Positions 1 through 9,216 of a DNA stretch of 64,000 nucleotides are shown here, piece after piece (positions within the stretch are counted from its first letter, which is position 1; each line of letters starts with the position of its first letter). The DNA comes from GCA-2686295 sp964402995. Lineage in GTDB: Archaea; Nanobdellota; Nanobdellia; Woesearchaeales; GCA-2686295. The position numbers were made by a program, and so were the translations under genes. The stretch lies in NCBI GenBank assembly GCA_964402995.1, contig CAYOEA010000003.1:1-64000 (forward strand). Direction: 5' to 3'. Under the pieces are notes generated by a model that ran no database searches, was not told where the DNA came from, and saw only the letters and a program-made list of their open reading frames with translations.

Positions 1-1
1 T

Positions 2-460
2 GATGGCTATGGTATTTTAACTGATTCTCATCGTTATTGTGATGCAAATCCGGTATACATTAATGATACTCACGATTGTGATGATACTAAAGCTTCAAAT
101 TGGGATCAAGCAAGATGGGTTATCAAACTTAAAGGCACAGGTCCTGCTATCGCTATTGTTGACCAACATGGAATTATAGGTTTCTCTGGCAATGCAACTA
201 CTAATGCTGCTATTGATGAGAATGCTCTTCCTACATCTTTTAAAATTAGAGATTCTGATGGAAATGTTGTTAGTGTAATCACTCAAGATGGAGACTTTTA
301 CTTAGAAGGAAGTCTTAATGATATTTATGATGTTATTCCTTCAGGTGACTTTGATATTCGTAATCAAACTGGAGTCATGGGTTCATTTACTGATGATGGA
401 AATGCAAATTTCTGGTGTGCCATGGATGATTTAGCTAATTCACCTAAGCCTTTAATTTAA
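2..460 (+). CDS. C-terminal end of an Asp-rich surface protein (5' end outside window)
   Basis: An open frame runs in from the left edge and ends at TAA 458-460, giving 152 residues without a start. The visible N-terminal part is rich in Asp, Asn and Cys (DGYGILTD, then two Cys with paired Asp), which resembles calcium-binding thrombospondin type 3-like stretches of secreted proteins. The rest is beta-rich with repeated short motifs such as DSDGNVV and DDGNANF. I infer an exported, probably Ca-binding surface protein; the family cannot be fixed from this fragment. The frame on the opposite strand at 95-286 is a shadow. Confidence 0.6.
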   Translation, partial: DGYGILTDSHRYCDANPVYINDTHDCDDTKASNWDQARWVIKLKGTGPAIAIVDQHGIIGFSGNATTNAAIDENALPTSFKIRDSDGNVVSVITQDGDFYLEGSLNDIYDVIPSGDFDIRNQTGVMGSFTDDGNANFWCAMDDLANSPKPLI

Positions 461-499
461 GACAAAGGTTTTTATACTTCTCATTAAACTAATTAATCT

Positions 500-1591
500 A
501 TGAGTTTTAGAAAAATCTCTGTTGTTCTTCCTTGCAGAAATGAAGAAAAAACAATTGGTATTTGTATTGATAAAATAAAGCTAGCTCTAAAGAATTATAA
601 TTATGAAATTATTGTATCTGATTCATCTATTGATAATTCTGCATCAATTGCAAAAAAGAAAGGTGCAATTCTAATCAAACATAAGAAAGTTGGTTATGGT
701 AATGCTTACCTTGAAGGTTTCAAAAAGATATCAGGTGATGTTGTTATTTTAGGTGATGCTGATAATACTTATGATTTCTCTGAGATTCCAAAACTTCTTA
801 CAAACTTAAAAAATGATAATCTTGTTTTAGGAAAACGTAAATACATAAAAAAAGGTGCAATGCCAACGCTTCATAGATATTTTGGAAACCCTATTCTTTC
901 AGCCACACTTAGTCTTTTATTTAATTCAAAAGTTAAAGATTCTCATTCTGGTTTTAGAGCAATTACAACTTTAAATCTAAAGAAATTAAATTTACACACT
1001 GCAGGCATGGAGTTTGCTTCTGAAATGATTATTAAGGCATTAAAGACTAAATTAAAAATAACTGAAGTTCCAATTCATTATTATCCTCGCTTAGGCATTT
1101 CAAAACTTAATTCTTTTCGAGATGGTTGGAGACATCTTAGATTCATGTTATTATACAGTCCAGCTTATCTATTCTTTTTACCAGGAATACTTCTTTTTTT
1201 TACGGGTTTATTCGGTTTAAGTATTTCAGCTATTTCAAACTCTGCTTCAATTTATACTTCTATTATTAGTAGTCTTATTCTAACTTTAGGTTTTCAATTA
1301 GTTTTCTTAACTTTATTTGCTAAAATTTACTTGTATGCAGTCTTAAAAGAAGATAACAAATTTCTTGCATGGCTTACAAACATCTTATCTATTGAGCGTG
1401 GCATGCTCATTGGCGGCTTAATTTCAATAATAGGTCTGATTGTAGGCTTATATCAAATAATTAATTTTATGTCTTCAAATGCAGTTATTAGACCACAATC
1501 TTTAATCTTTGTTTCAACAATTATAATCATTGGAATTCAATTAGTTTTCAACGTATTTTATTTAAGTGTTTTAGGTATAGAGAAAAGATAA
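500..1591 (+). CDS. Family 2 glycosyltransferase with C-terminal membrane segments
   Basis: The 363-residue protein begins with a GT-A fold: ISVVLPCRNEEKTI at residues 6-19 and the metal-binding GDADNTYD near residue 85. A conserved SHSGFRAI motif follows near residue 150. After about residue 220 it has roughly four hydrophobic segments, as in dolichol- or polyprenyl-phosphate sugar transferases. It likely adds a nucleotide-activated sugar to a lipid carrier at the membrane for surface glycosylation. It is one base away from the next glycosyltransferase, so the two are probably co-transcribed. The substrate cannot be told from sequence. Confidence 0.85.
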   Translation: MSFRKISVVLPCRNEEKTIGICIDKIKLALKNYNYEIIVSDSSIDNSASIAKKKGAILIKHKKVGYGNAYLEGFKKISGDVVILGDADNTYDFSEIPKLLTNLKNDNLVLGKRKYIKKGAMPTLHRYFGNPILSATLSLLFNSKVKDSHSGFRAITTLNLKKLNLHTAGMEFASEMIIKALKTKLKITEVPIHYYPRLGISKLNSFRDGWRHLRFMLLYSPAYLFFLPGILLFFTGLFGLSISAISNSASIYTSIISSLILTLGFQLVFLTLFAKIYLYAVLKEDNKFLAWLTNILSIERGMLIGGLISIIGLIVGLYQIINFMSSNAVIRPQSLIFVSTIIIIGIQLVFNVFYLSVLGIEKR

Positions 1592-1592
1592 A

Positions 1593-2675
1593 ATGAAACT
1601 GAAAATTGCAATATTACAAAATTATTTAGACAACATTGGTGGCGCAGAAAAAGTAGGTTTAACTCTTGCTAGAGAATTTAATGCTCCAATTTATTCCACT
1701 AATATTAATTTTGATGCAATAAAAAAACAAGGTTTTAATCTTATTCCAAAAAGTATTGGTAAGGTTCCATTAAATCCTCCTTTCAGGCAACAACTTACAA
1801 ATGTTAGGTTTAGAAATCTTAATCTTAAAGATAAATTTGATCATTTTATTATTAGTGGTGATTGGAACATTTCTGCTGCAATAAAAAATTCACCTTCAAC
1901 CTGGTATGCTCATTCTCCAATAAGGGAGTTATGGGATTTAAGATCGTTTACAAGAAATAAACTTCCTGCTTGGCAAAAGCCAATTTTTTCATCTTGGTCT
2001 GCAATTAATAGGAGAATAAATCTAAAACAAGTATCAAAAATTAATAACATTGTTGCGAATTCTGTTAATGTCCAATCAAGAATTAAAACTTATCTGAAAA
2101 AGGATTCAACTATTATTAATCCTCCTATTGAAACTAAATTTTTTAAAACAGGTCCTTACAAAAATTATTGGTTATCTGTTAACCGTTTAACCTCTCACAA
2201 ACGTATTGAAATGCAAATTAGGGCTTTTAGAAATCTTCCTGATGAAAACCTAATAATTGTTGGTTCTTATGAAGAGTCTGATTATTTCAAAGGTTATGTT
2301 GATTATATAAAAAGAATCGCTCCAAATAATGTAACTATTCTTCATCAAGTTAAATCAAATGATTTGATTAAACTTTATTCCGAGTGCAAAGGTTATATTA
2401 CAACTGCGATGAATGAGGATTTTGGCATGACTCCTATCGAAGCTATGGCTAGTGGAAAGGCAGTTATTGCTCCAAATGAAGGCGGATTTAAAGAGACAAT
2501 AGTTAATGGCGAAACTGGTTTTCTAATTGATGATATTAATTCTTTAAAATTGGCAGCTAAAATAAAGTCTGAGTCTTCCAGTCTTGAAAACTTTAAAAAA
2601 GCTTGTTTAAAGCAATCTAAGAAGTTTAGCGTGAATAATTTTATGTCTAAAATTAAAAAAGAAATAGGCTATTAA
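1593..2675 (+). CDS. Family 4 (GT-B) glycosyltransferase
   Basis: The 360-residue protein has the GT-B glycosyltransferase arrangement. An N-terminal GGAEKVGL glycine motif lies at residues 16-23, and the C-terminal nucleotide-sugar site contains the E-x7-E pattern in EDFGMTPIEAMASG near residues 275-290, followed by the NEGGFKE loop. This is typical of GT4 transferases of lipopolysaccharide or N-glycan assembly. It starts one base after the upstream GT2 gene stops, so the pair likely forms a two-gene glycan operon. Donor and acceptor are unknown. Confidence 0.85.
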   Translation: MKLKIAILQNYLDNIGGAEKVGLTLAREFNAPIYSTNINFDAIKKQGFNLIPKSIGKVPLNPPFRQQLTNVRFRNLNLKDKFDHFIISGDWNISAAIKNSPSTWYAHSPIRELWDLRSFTRNKLPAWQKPIFSSWSAINRRINLKQVSKINNIVANSVNVQSRIKTYLKKDSTIINPPIETKFFKTGPYKNYWLSVNRLTSHKRIEMQIRAFRNLPDENLIIVGSYEESDYFKGYVDYIKRIAPNNVTILHQVKSNDLIKLYSECKGYITTAMNEDFGMTPIEAMASGKAVIAPNEGGFKETIVNGETGFLIDDINSLKLAAKIKSESSSLENFKKACLKQSKKFSVNNFMSKIKKEIGY

Positions 2676-2736
2676 TGCTTCATTCAAGAAAAGATTTATA
2701 TACCCTTATTTCAATATCTTTTGTTAGAGGTGTAGA

Positions 2737-3480
2737 ATGGATATATCATTGATTATAGGGATTGCAATTGTTACTGGTATTATCGTATTAGTATTTGGCT
2801 TTAGATCAGGTAAAATTTCATTCAAAGTTCTAGCTTCTATTTATTTAATCTGTACTATCATATTTCTTGGATTTACTCTTTTTATAGTTAAAGATGCTTT
2901 AGATTTTAGAGATGGACTGAATGATGATAAAAGTTTATTCTTAATTGTTGATGAAGGTTATTTAATTGGTTCTTTTGAACTTATGCCTTTATCTGACGCT
3001 ACTGTAAATTCTGCAAATATTGTATTCGAAAAGAATTTCATTATTCAAAAATCAAGATTTGATACTGGGGATTTAGAAAATCTTTCTGATGGTTACTATA
3101 AATTGTTTATTATTCATGAATCATTATTTGAATTAAATTTAACTGAGCAAGTATCTTTAGGTAGTTACGATGTTTCTGTAGCTGAACTTTTAACTCTCTT
3201 AAGATCCGAAAATATTAGTTCTAGTTTTATGAATTTATCTGCTTTTAAACTTAACAAGTCTATAGATTCAATTCAACCACCTGTTGTTTCAGAATTAAGA
3301 AGCAGTTTAGCTATTGATCTTTTTTCTGCAACTTCTCTTGGCGAAGATCCTACTGCATTATTAACTGAATTCAAATATGAAAAAGTTGATATTTATCCTA
3401 ATTCATCATTATTCAAAATTCTTAGGGCTATTCCTGAGGAATTTTTCGACAGCTTAATAAAAGTTTTTAAGGGGGCTTAA
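2737..3480 (+). CDS. Hypothetical protein with two N-terminal membrane segments
   Basis: The 247-residue protein has two hydrophobic helices (about residues 4-24 and 29-53) and then a soluble domain without a motif I recognise. A TATA-like TTATATA at about 2696 and a strong GAGGTG site just before the ATG support the start. The next two genes follow at 2 nt and with a 7 nt overlap, so it appears to head a three-gene unit with an acidic low-complexity protein and LspA. That context suggests an envelope role, but no function can be assigned. Confidence 0.7.
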   Translation: MDISLIIGIAIVTGIIVLVFGFRSGKISFKVLASIYLICTIIFLGFTLFIVKDALDFRDGLNDDKSLFLIVDEGYLIGSFELMPLSDATVNSANIVFEKNFIIQKSRFDTGDLENLSDGYYKLFIIHESLFELNLTEQVSLGSYDVSVAELLTLLRSENISSSFMNLSAFKLNKSIDSIQPPVVSELRSSLAIDLFSATSLGEDPTALLTEFKYEKVDIYPNSSLFKILRAIPEEFFDSLIKVFKGA

Positions 3481-3481
3481 A

Positions 3482-3970
3482 ATGGGTATATTCGGTAAAT
3501 TATTCCATAAAAAAGACAATTTTGATTTTGATCCTGGCAGTGATAGTTTGGGCGGGGAAGGTTTAGGCGGTGATGGTCTAGGTTTAGATATGAGTGATTC
3601 TTCTAAAGGTCCAAGTCTTGGTTTGGATAGTGCTTCAGATGATAGTTTAGGTTTAAATCAAGGTGCAAATGATCCTGCTTTAGGTGGAACTGATCCTAAT
3701 AGTCCAAGTGATGGTTTTGATCCAAAGTTACAAGATCCTTTTGCTAAACAAAATCCTCAGCCTCATAATGGTGCTGATTCTTACGATTCTCAAAATAGTG
3801 ATTCTTCAAGTCAAGGACCAAATAACTCTATTAGCGGTCATGAGTTTGAACTTTTATCTTCTAAACTTGATACTATTAAAGCAGAACTTGATGCCATGTC
3901 TCAGCGTATGAAAAAAATGGAAATGTATATTGATCATCAGGATAATGATAAAAAGAGGCCTATGTGGTGA
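3482..3970 (+). CDS. Acidic, Gly/Asp/Ser-rich protein with C-terminal coiled coil
   Basis: The 162-residue protein begins MGIFGKLFHKKD, has a long disordered region made of DSLG, GLGG and DSSS-like units (residues 15-110), and ends in a predicted coiled coil (about residues 122-152, SSKLDTIKAELDAM). A GGGGG-containing ribosome site precedes the ATG. The final codons overlap the lspA start by 7 nt, implying translational coupling. A frame at 3684-3911 is a shadow. The function is unknown; the pattern fits a membrane-associated scaffold next to the upstream membrane protein. Confidence 0.7.
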   Translation: MGIFGKLFHKKDNFDFDPGSDSLGGEGLGGDGLGLDMSDSSKGPSLGLDSASDDSLGLNQGANDPALGGTDPNSPSDGFDPKLQDPFAKQNPQPHNGADSYDSQNSDSSSQGPNNSISGHEFELLSSKLDTIKAELDAMSQRMKKMEMYIDHQDNDKKRPMW

Positions 3971-4449
3971 AATTTAGTCTAAAAGCGATGGAAAAACATA
4001 TTGAGGAAAATCTTGATGTTAAACATACAGTTATGGTTATACTGTTAGTCATCATAGATCAAGTCTCAAAACTCTTAATTCATTTATACAAACCCTTTGT
4101 AGACTGGAATTTTTTCGCAATAACTTTTGTAAAAAATACTGGCGCTCTTTGGGGTTCTTTTAAAGATTCAAATCTCACTTTTATTTGGATTTCAATTCTC
4201 GCAATCGGACTGCTCATCTATCTTTACGACCAAATACCTCATAAAGGTATAAACTTTTACTATCTTATTTTAGCAGGTATTATTGGTAACTTTGCAGATA
4301 GAGTTTTTAGAGGTTTTGTTGTAGATTTTTTAAACTTCAAACTTTGGCCTGTATTTAACTTTGCAGATGCATTTATTGTTATTGGAGTTATAGGTTTAAT
4401 CTACTTTTTATGGAATGATAAACCTGATGAAAAGAAATCTAAAAAATAA
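3964..4449 (+). CDS. lspA: Signal peptidase II (prolipoprotein signal peptidase)
   Basis: The 161-residue protein has four hydrophobic helices and the two aspartate motifs of the aspartic peptidase LspA: GNFADR (Asp near residue 119) and FNFADAFI (Asp near residue 138). LspA cleaves signal peptides in front of a lipid-modified Cys. The start is GTG 3964 or GTG 3967; GAGG at 3955-3958 is spaced better for the second. The enzyme is rare in archaea, so its presence matters; a lipobox-bearing protein is encoded at 53969-54592 in the same window. The family assignment is firm from the motifs; activity on archaeal substrates is inferred. Confidence 0.88.
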   Translation: MVKFSLKAMEKHIEENLDVKHTVMVILLVIIDQVSKLLIHLYKPFVDWNFFAITFVKNTGALWGSFKDSNLTFIWISILAIGLLIYLYDQIPHKGINFYYLILAGIIGNFADRVFRGFVVDFLNFKLWPVFNFADAFIVIGVIGLIYFLWNDKPDEKKSKK

Positions 4450-4504
4450 GATTAATAATTACTTCTTTAGTTTTTTTTAATTAAGAATTAAGTTAAAAGA
4501 ATTA

Positions 4505-4846
4505 CTAAGTGTTAAATTCATCAATCTCTTCAAGTGCTTCCATGTATCCTTGTTTTTTTAACCATGATACTTGATTTGGTCTGTACTTAAAAATAATATC
4601 TGCTTTTTCTGCGCCGCCAAATTCCCAAGGTTCAATTAGAACAATATCTCCTTCTCTTACCCAAAGTCTTCTTTTTAATCTTCCAGGTATTCGACAGATT
4701 CTAGTTTTTCCATCAAGACATCTTACTAAACATCGGCTTCCACCTAGTCTTTTTTCAAGAACTCCAATACTTTGTTCTCCTCTTGGAAGCTTTACTCTAC
4801 TAATCTCTTCTTCCGCGGTTAGTGGTGTTCTTACATAAGCTCCCAT
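4505..4846 (-). CDS. eif1A: Translation initiation factor 1A
   Basis: The 113-residue protein is a complete aIF1A: a short N-terminal arm, an OB-fold core beginning LPRGEQSIGVLEKRLGGSRC, the RIPGRLKRRLWVREGDIVLI strand pair, and an acidic C-terminus. It binds the small ribosomal subunit A site during initiation. It is transcribed divergently from the RDD gene and convergently with lspA; about 70 bp of promoter DNA separate it from 4920. Confidence 0.95.
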   Translation of the reverse strand: MGAYVRTPLTAEEEISRVKLPRGEQSIGVLEKRLGGSRCLVRCLDGKTRICRIPGRLKRRLWVREGDIVLIEPWEFGGAEKADIIFKYRPNQVSWLKKQGYMEALEEIDEFNT

Positions 4847-4919
4847 ATAACTACGAAGAAAGAGTGTCCTTTTAAATATCTTACGAAAAATTCTTAAACT
4901 TCAGCCTCGTAACATCATT

Positions 4920-5396
4920 ATGGATTTGAATTTACCTAAAGCTAGAACTGTTAAGAAAAACGCTGGTTTTTTCAAAAGATTACTTGCATTAGTATTAGAT
5001 TTATTAATTCTAAATTTTGTTATCTTTTCTTCCTTTGAAAAGATTTTCTTAAAATATATTGATACCAATCTTTCAACTGTTGAATTAATAACTTACTTTC
5101 AGTCCGCTGAAACTTCAGTTTTAGTAACAACTATTTTTTTCATGGCACTTTTATCTTTATTTTATTTCACTTTATTTGAACTTAAAATTGGTCAGACTCT
5201 TGGTATGATGATATTAAAAATTCGTGTTGAAGGAGAGTTATCTTTTTGGAAATGCGCTTTAAGAAATATTTTTGTCTTTCCATTTTTTCCTTTTTACATC
5301 TTATGGATTGTAGATCCTATTCATCTTGCAATTCGTGGAACTAGATTCACTGAGCTTATAACTAAAACAAATACAGTAGAGGAAATTCATATTTAG
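4920..5396 (+). CDS. RDD family membrane protein
   Basis: The 158-residue protein has the RDD signature: FFKRLLALVLDLLILN with Arg and Asp in the first helix, further helices, and KIGQTLGMMILKIRVEG between them. RDD proteins are small membrane proteins of mostly unknown role; some act in ion or solute transport. It ends one base before the SppA-like gene, so the two are likely co-transcribed and translated together. Confidence 0.8.
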   Translation: MDLNLPKARTVKKNAGFFKRLLALVLDLLILNFVIFSSFEKIFLKYIDTNLSTVELITYFQSAETSVLVTTIFFMALLSLFYFTLFELKIGQTLGMMILKIRVEGELSFWKCALRNIFVFPFFPFYILWIVDPIHLAIRGTRFTELITKTNTVEEIHI

Positions 5397-5397
5397 A

Positions 5398-6327
5398 ATG
5401 AAAATAAAACCAAAATCAAAAACTACTCAAACTTCAAAAATAAAAGTTTCACTTACAATTCTTATCGTATTATTCATATTAGCATGGATTATTGCATCAG
5501 TTATTTCTTTATTTACAGAAGAACAAGCTTTTGCTAATGTTGCTTTAATTCCTATTAATGGTGTTATTATGCCTGATGATTCTGGTGATATGTTTTCTTC
5601 ATCTTCAGTTTCTGCTTCATGGCTTGTAACTCAAATTGATGCTGCAAACAAAGATGAAAGAATTAAAGCTGTGATATTCCAAATTAATAGTAATGGTGGA
5701 GCTGCTGTTGCTAGTGAAGAAGTAGTTTTAGCAATTAATCGTCTTAACAAAACTTCTGTCGCTTTAATTCGTGATGTGGGTGCTTCTGGCGCTTATTGGA
5801 TTGCAGCTGCAACTGATACTATTTTTTCAAGTAGTATTTCAATTGTTGGAAGTGTCGGTGTTTTATCTTCGGGTCTTGAATTTTCAGGTTTATTAGATGA
5901 TTACAATGTTACACATAATCGTTTAGTTGCAGGTGAATTCAAAGATATGGGCAGTCCTCTAAAAGAAATGACTTATCAAGAAGAAAGAATTTTACAATCA
6001 AAAATTGACAAAATTCATGAACATTTTTTGAACAGTGTCGCAGAATTAAGATCTTTAAATGAATCTGTAAAAGAAGAAATTTCTTCAGCAATGATTTACA
6101 TAGGTTCTGAAGGTTTAGAATTAGGACTAGTTGACTATATAGGAACTAAAATAGATGTAGTTAATTTCTTAGAAAAAAAATTAAATATTAGTGTTTCTAT
6201 TAAAGAGTATCATCAGCAAGAATCATTTTTTAATGCTTTATCAAAACTTACAAACCAAAAGAGTTTTTCATTAGAAGCTGCATCACAAAACTTTGCACTT
6301 GAACAATCTCCTAAAGTATTCACATAA
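5398..6327 (+). CDS. sppA: Signal peptide peptidase SppA-like serine protease (S49 family)
   Basis: The 309-residue protein has one N-terminal membrane helix (about residues 17-40) and an S49 protease domain. The nucleophile is Ser130 in DVGASGAYWIAA, and the general base is probably Lys182 in GEFKDMGSPLKE. The GSVGVLSSGLEF stretch is also characteristic. Members digest residual signal peptides or misfolded membrane proteins as oligomeric rings on the outer face of the membrane. At 309 residues it matches the short, single-domain archaeal form. The first ATG follows the RDD stop by one base. Confidence 0.9.
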   Translation: MKIKPKSKTTQTSKIKVSLTILIVLFILAWIIASVISLFTEEQAFANVALIPINGVIMPDDSGDMFSSSSVSASWLVTQIDAANKDERIKAVIFQINSNGGAAVASEEVVLAINRLNKTSVALIRDVGASGAYWIAAATDTIFSSSISIVGSVGVLSSGLEFSGLLDDYNVTHNRLVAGEFKDMGSPLKEMTYQEERILQSKIDKIHEHFLNSVAELRSLNESVKEEISSAMIYIGSEGLELGLVDYIGTKIDVVNFLEKKLNISVSIKEYHQQESFFNALSKLTNQKSFSLEAASQNFALEQSPKVFT

Positions 6328-6352
6328 AACATATAACCTCCATTTGATATTC

Positions 6353-6562
6353 ATGTCAGATAACAAAAAAACTGCTCAGCCTAAAATTTCTCTAAAAGAA
6401 GTTAAGGAAGCAGTTTTAAAGGAAAAAGCAAAAAAGAAATGCGTTGCCTGTGGTGATGTGGCCTTGCTTTGTATGCGAGGCTTACCTGATAATACTTATT
6501 GTAAACCATGCGCTAAAGATTATTTTAAACTTCTATCTTATCTTGATAAACTTAAGAAGTAG
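6353..6562 (+). CDS. Small zinc-binding (CxxC...CxxC) protein
   Basis: I place the start at ATG 6353, giving 69 residues; a longer frame would overlap sppA. The protein has a Lys-rich N-terminus and two Cys pairs (CVACG and CKPC) about 24 residues apart, consistent with one zinc ribbon, then a short helix. No named family is evident. Its 3' end is odd: the stop codon overlaps a 7-bp hairpin (6546-6552 with 6561-6567), and the 31 nt around the stop are repeated degenerately 32 nt downstream. Confidence 0.7.
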   Translation: MSDNKKTAQPKISLKEVKEAVLKEKAKKKCVACGDVALLCMRGLPDNTYCKPCAKDYFKLLSYLDKLKK

Positions 6563-6601
6563 TTTATTTTTATCTTGAATATTTTAAGAAATAATTTATC
6601 T
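6539..6601 (+). repeat. Degenerate tandem copy of the 3' end of the 6353-6562 gene
   Basis: Positions 6539-6569 and 6571-6601 match at 24 of 31 positions, in tandem with a 32-nt period. The first copy holds the last codons and stop of the zinc-ribbon gene; the second lies past the stop and runs into the 3' end of the convergent permease gene. Confidence 0.6.
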
Positions 6602-8513
6602 AGATGAACGGTATATTTTTCCGACTTTTAATTCCATAAACAAATAAGTAATTCCAAAAGATTCCTTTTCTTCTTATTACTCTTACTGAAAATCCTGATT
6701 CATTAAACATTTCTTGTATTTTTTCTTCTGTTGTAAGCCATTCTACATTTGGAATTATTTTGAAGAAATCAACATATTCAACAAATAAGATTTTTCCTTT
6801 TTCAGGTAATATATCTGCCATGTCTGATAATATTTTTTTTAAGTTTTGTATGTATCCCATCATTCCAACTGAGAAAATCATATCAACATATTTTATGTCA
6901 GGATGTACTCTGCTTACATGGTGTGTATCATGAATTAATTTAATATGTCCAAATCCTTTTCTTTTTGCTCTGCCACGTAATATTGCTAAACTTTTTTCAC
7001 TTAAATCTGTTGCATAGATTTTTCCTCGTGGTCCAACTGCTTTTGCTAAGTGTAAGGTTAAAGTTCCAACTCCAGCCCCATAATCTAAGATTTTTTTATT
7101 TTCTAAATCTTTAAACACAGTCATAATTTCTTTTCTAATTGTTTTTGGTAATGTCAAATTCTCTAGCATTAAATTGAAGTATGCAAAGAAATTATTTATT
7201 TTTACAATCACATCAGGATCATAATAAAATAATAGTAAGAAATAAATTGGGATTCCAAAGATTATAAATGATAATCCTATTTTAATAATTCTTATTGCAC
7301 CTTCTGCATGTAATCCCCAATATACCATTAAGGCCATTAATATAACTACAACAATAATTGGTCCTACTTTCCCAAATATAACTTTAAATGGTCTGTCTAA
7401 ATGAGGTTTTTTATATCTTAAAACTACTACGCTAAGTAATGTTGCACTATAAACTATTAATACTAACGGAAGTAATATTTCAAGCAAGGTTTCGTAAGAT
7501 CCTGACCCAACCAATATTAGTATACTTGTTAGAACTGTTTGAAATAGTATTGCGATATGTGGTGTTTTATTTTTAGGATGAATCTTTGCACATTGACCTA
7601 TGAATAACTTATCTTTTGCAAGTGCAAGTATTAGCCTTGGAGCTGATACTATCCACCCTGCTACACTTCCAATTATTGATAAATAAACTAAAATGGTGAA
7701 GACTTGTTTTCCTATTGATCCATAATATAATAATGATAAATCTGTAAGTGGTGCTTTTGATAATGCAAAAGTGCTCCATTGAATATTTCCAAGAGAGGTT
7801 ATTACAAATAATAAACTAATTATTGAAATTGCTATTGTTCCATAAAGTAATGCATTTGGAATTACTTTTTTTGGATTTTTTGTTTCTTCTGCCAGGAATG
7901 TTGCCGTTTCCCATCCAAAGAATGTTTCTGCTATAAAAAAAATTGCAATAAAAATTGTTGGTATCGCAAAAGGCATAAACGGTTCAAAATTTCCTGGATT
8001 CATACTAAATAATCCTGGAATTATGAGTCCTAAAACTGATACCAGTGTTATTATTGCAAACGCTGTTAGCATAACTGCGCTTGTTTTCATTCCAGTATAT
8101 GCCATATAATTAAACGCTAAAACGAATAATAAACTTATTACAACTTTGTACATTCCAGGCATTCCAGGGTTTAGATATCTTATGGCACCTACTATAAGCA
8201 TTGCAATGGTGATATTTCCTGCAATTAAAGTCATCCATCCTAATACAAATGAAGTAAAATTACCATAAGCTTGTTTACAATATTCATATATTCCGCCTGA
8301 TGTTGGAAACATACTTGCTAGCTCTCCAAAACAAGATGCGATATAGATTGATATTAATGCCAGTATAAACCATGAGATTATTGAAGCTGGACCTGCTATT
8401 TTTGCACCTAGTGCTGGCAAGAAAAATATTCCAGTTCCCATGATTGAATTTATAGTAATTAGAAGTATTACTGGGAAGCTAAGTGTACTCTTTAATTCTG
8501 CTTGCGCTGGCAT
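6600..8513 (-). CDS. APC-superfamily amino-acid permease fused to a class I methyltransferase
   Basis: The 637-residue protein has two parts. Residues 1 to about 430 form an APC transporter with about twelve helices; the first contains the substrate-binding GTGIFFLPA. Residues from about 450 form an AdoMet-dependent methyltransferase with motif I DYGAGVGTLTLHLA, then YATDLS and an FSVGMMGYIQN stretch. The frame is continuous, with no internal stop or frameshift. I infer uptake of an amino acid coupled to a cytoplasmic methyltransferase whose substrate may be the amino acid, a lipid or a quinone-like molecule; none of these can be chosen from sequence. It is divergent from the NUDIX gene. Confidence 0.85.
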   Translation of the reverse strand: MPAQAELKSTLSFPVILLITINSIMGTGIFFLPALGAKIAGPASIISWFILALISIYIASCFGELASMFPTSGGIYEYCKQAYGNFTSFVLGWMTLIAGNITIAMLIVGAIRYLNPGMPGMYKVVISLLFVLAFNYMAYTGMKTSAVMLTAFAIITLVSVLGLIIPGLFSMNPGNFEPFMPFAIPTIFIAIFFIAETFFGWETATFLAEETKNPKKVIPNALLYGTIAISIISLLFVITSLGNIQWSTFALSKAPLTDLSLLYYGSIGKQVFTILVYLSIIGSVAGWIVSAPRLILALAKDKLFIGQCAKIHPKNKTPHIAILFQTVLTSILILVGSGSYETLLEILLPLVLIVYSATLLSVVVLRYKKPHLDRPFKVIFGKVGPIIVVVILMALMVYWGLHAEGAIRIIKIGLSFIIFGIPIYFLLLFYYDPDVIVKINNFFAYFNLMLENLTLPKTIRKEIMTVFKDLENKKILDYGAGVGTLTLHLAKAVGPRGKIYATDLSEKSLAILRGRAKRKGFGHIKLIHDTHHVSRVHPDIKYVDMIFSVGMMGYIQNLKKILSDMADILPEKGKILFVEYVDFFKIIPNVEWLTTEEKIQEMFNESGFSVRVIRRKGIFWNYLFVYGIKSRKNIPFI

Positions 8514-8641
8514 ACGATGTGATTTAATTCTTCTAGTATATAAAGACTTATTTTTATTGTCAAGTAGTACATCTTATGTTTGAGCGATTTTGTTTTTTAT
8601 TTCTAAATAAATTTTTAAACAAATAAAACAATAAAATCTTC

Positions 8642-9184
8642 ATGACAGATGAATTAATTGATATTATTGATGAACATAATAAATTAACTGGTGAAACAAT
8701 AATGAAATCTGTAGCTCATGCTAAAGGTATTTGGCATAGAGGTGCTCATATATTTATTTATAACAATCAAGGTGAAGTATTGATGCAATTAAGAGTTAAA
8801 GATAAGGAAATGTGGCCTGCTGTTTGGGATATATCTGCTGCAGGGCACGTGTCTGCTGGTGAAAAAGTAATTACTTCTGCTCTTCGTGAAATGTCTGAAG
8901 AAGTTGGAATCAATGTATCTGAAAATGATTTGGAGCTTTTTGATACTAGAAAAGAAGAAGTTATTTTTAAAGATATGATTAGCAAAGAATGGATTTATTC
9001 TTATCTCTACTGTTTTAATGGTGATATTTCAAATCTAAAACTTCAAGAAGAAGAAGTTGAAGAAATAAAATTTATTCCTATTGATTCTTTAAAAAAAGAT
9101 ATTAAAAAAAATTCTGAGAATTATGCTCCTCGAGGTTCTTATTGGTTTGACATGATAAATGAAATAAAAAAACGTTTAGTATAA
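8642..9184 (+). CDS. NUDIX hydrolase of the IDI/YfcD-like group
   Basis: The 180-residue protein has a complete NUDIX box, beginning GHVSAGEKVITSALREMSEE and ending VGI (about residues 67-89), with the Glu residues that hold metal. The N-terminal DIIDEHNKLTGE and WHRGAHIFIYN resemble isopentenyl-diphosphate isomerase-like NUDIX enzymes. It could hydrolyse a nucleoside diphosphate derivative or isomerise IPP; the sequence does not settle this. A TATA-like TTTTTAAA lies about 30 nt upstream. The Dph2-like gene follows after 32 nt. Confidence 0.85.
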   Translation: MTDELIDIIDEHNKLTGETIMKSVAHAKGIWHRGAHIFIYNNQGEVLMQLRVKDKEMWPAVWDISAAGHVSAGEKVITSALREMSEEVGINVSENDLELFDTRKEEVIFKDMISKEWIYSYLYCFNGDISNLKLQEEEVEEIKFIPIDSLKKDIKKNSENYAPRGSYWFDMINEIKKRLV

Positions 9185-9216
9185 AAATTTTTAAAAGAGA
9201 AAAAGGTCCATTAATT

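Noticed and set aside
3684..3911. Leu-rich frame inside the acidic protein gene
   Set aside because: Shadow of the low-complexity coding sequence in another frame.
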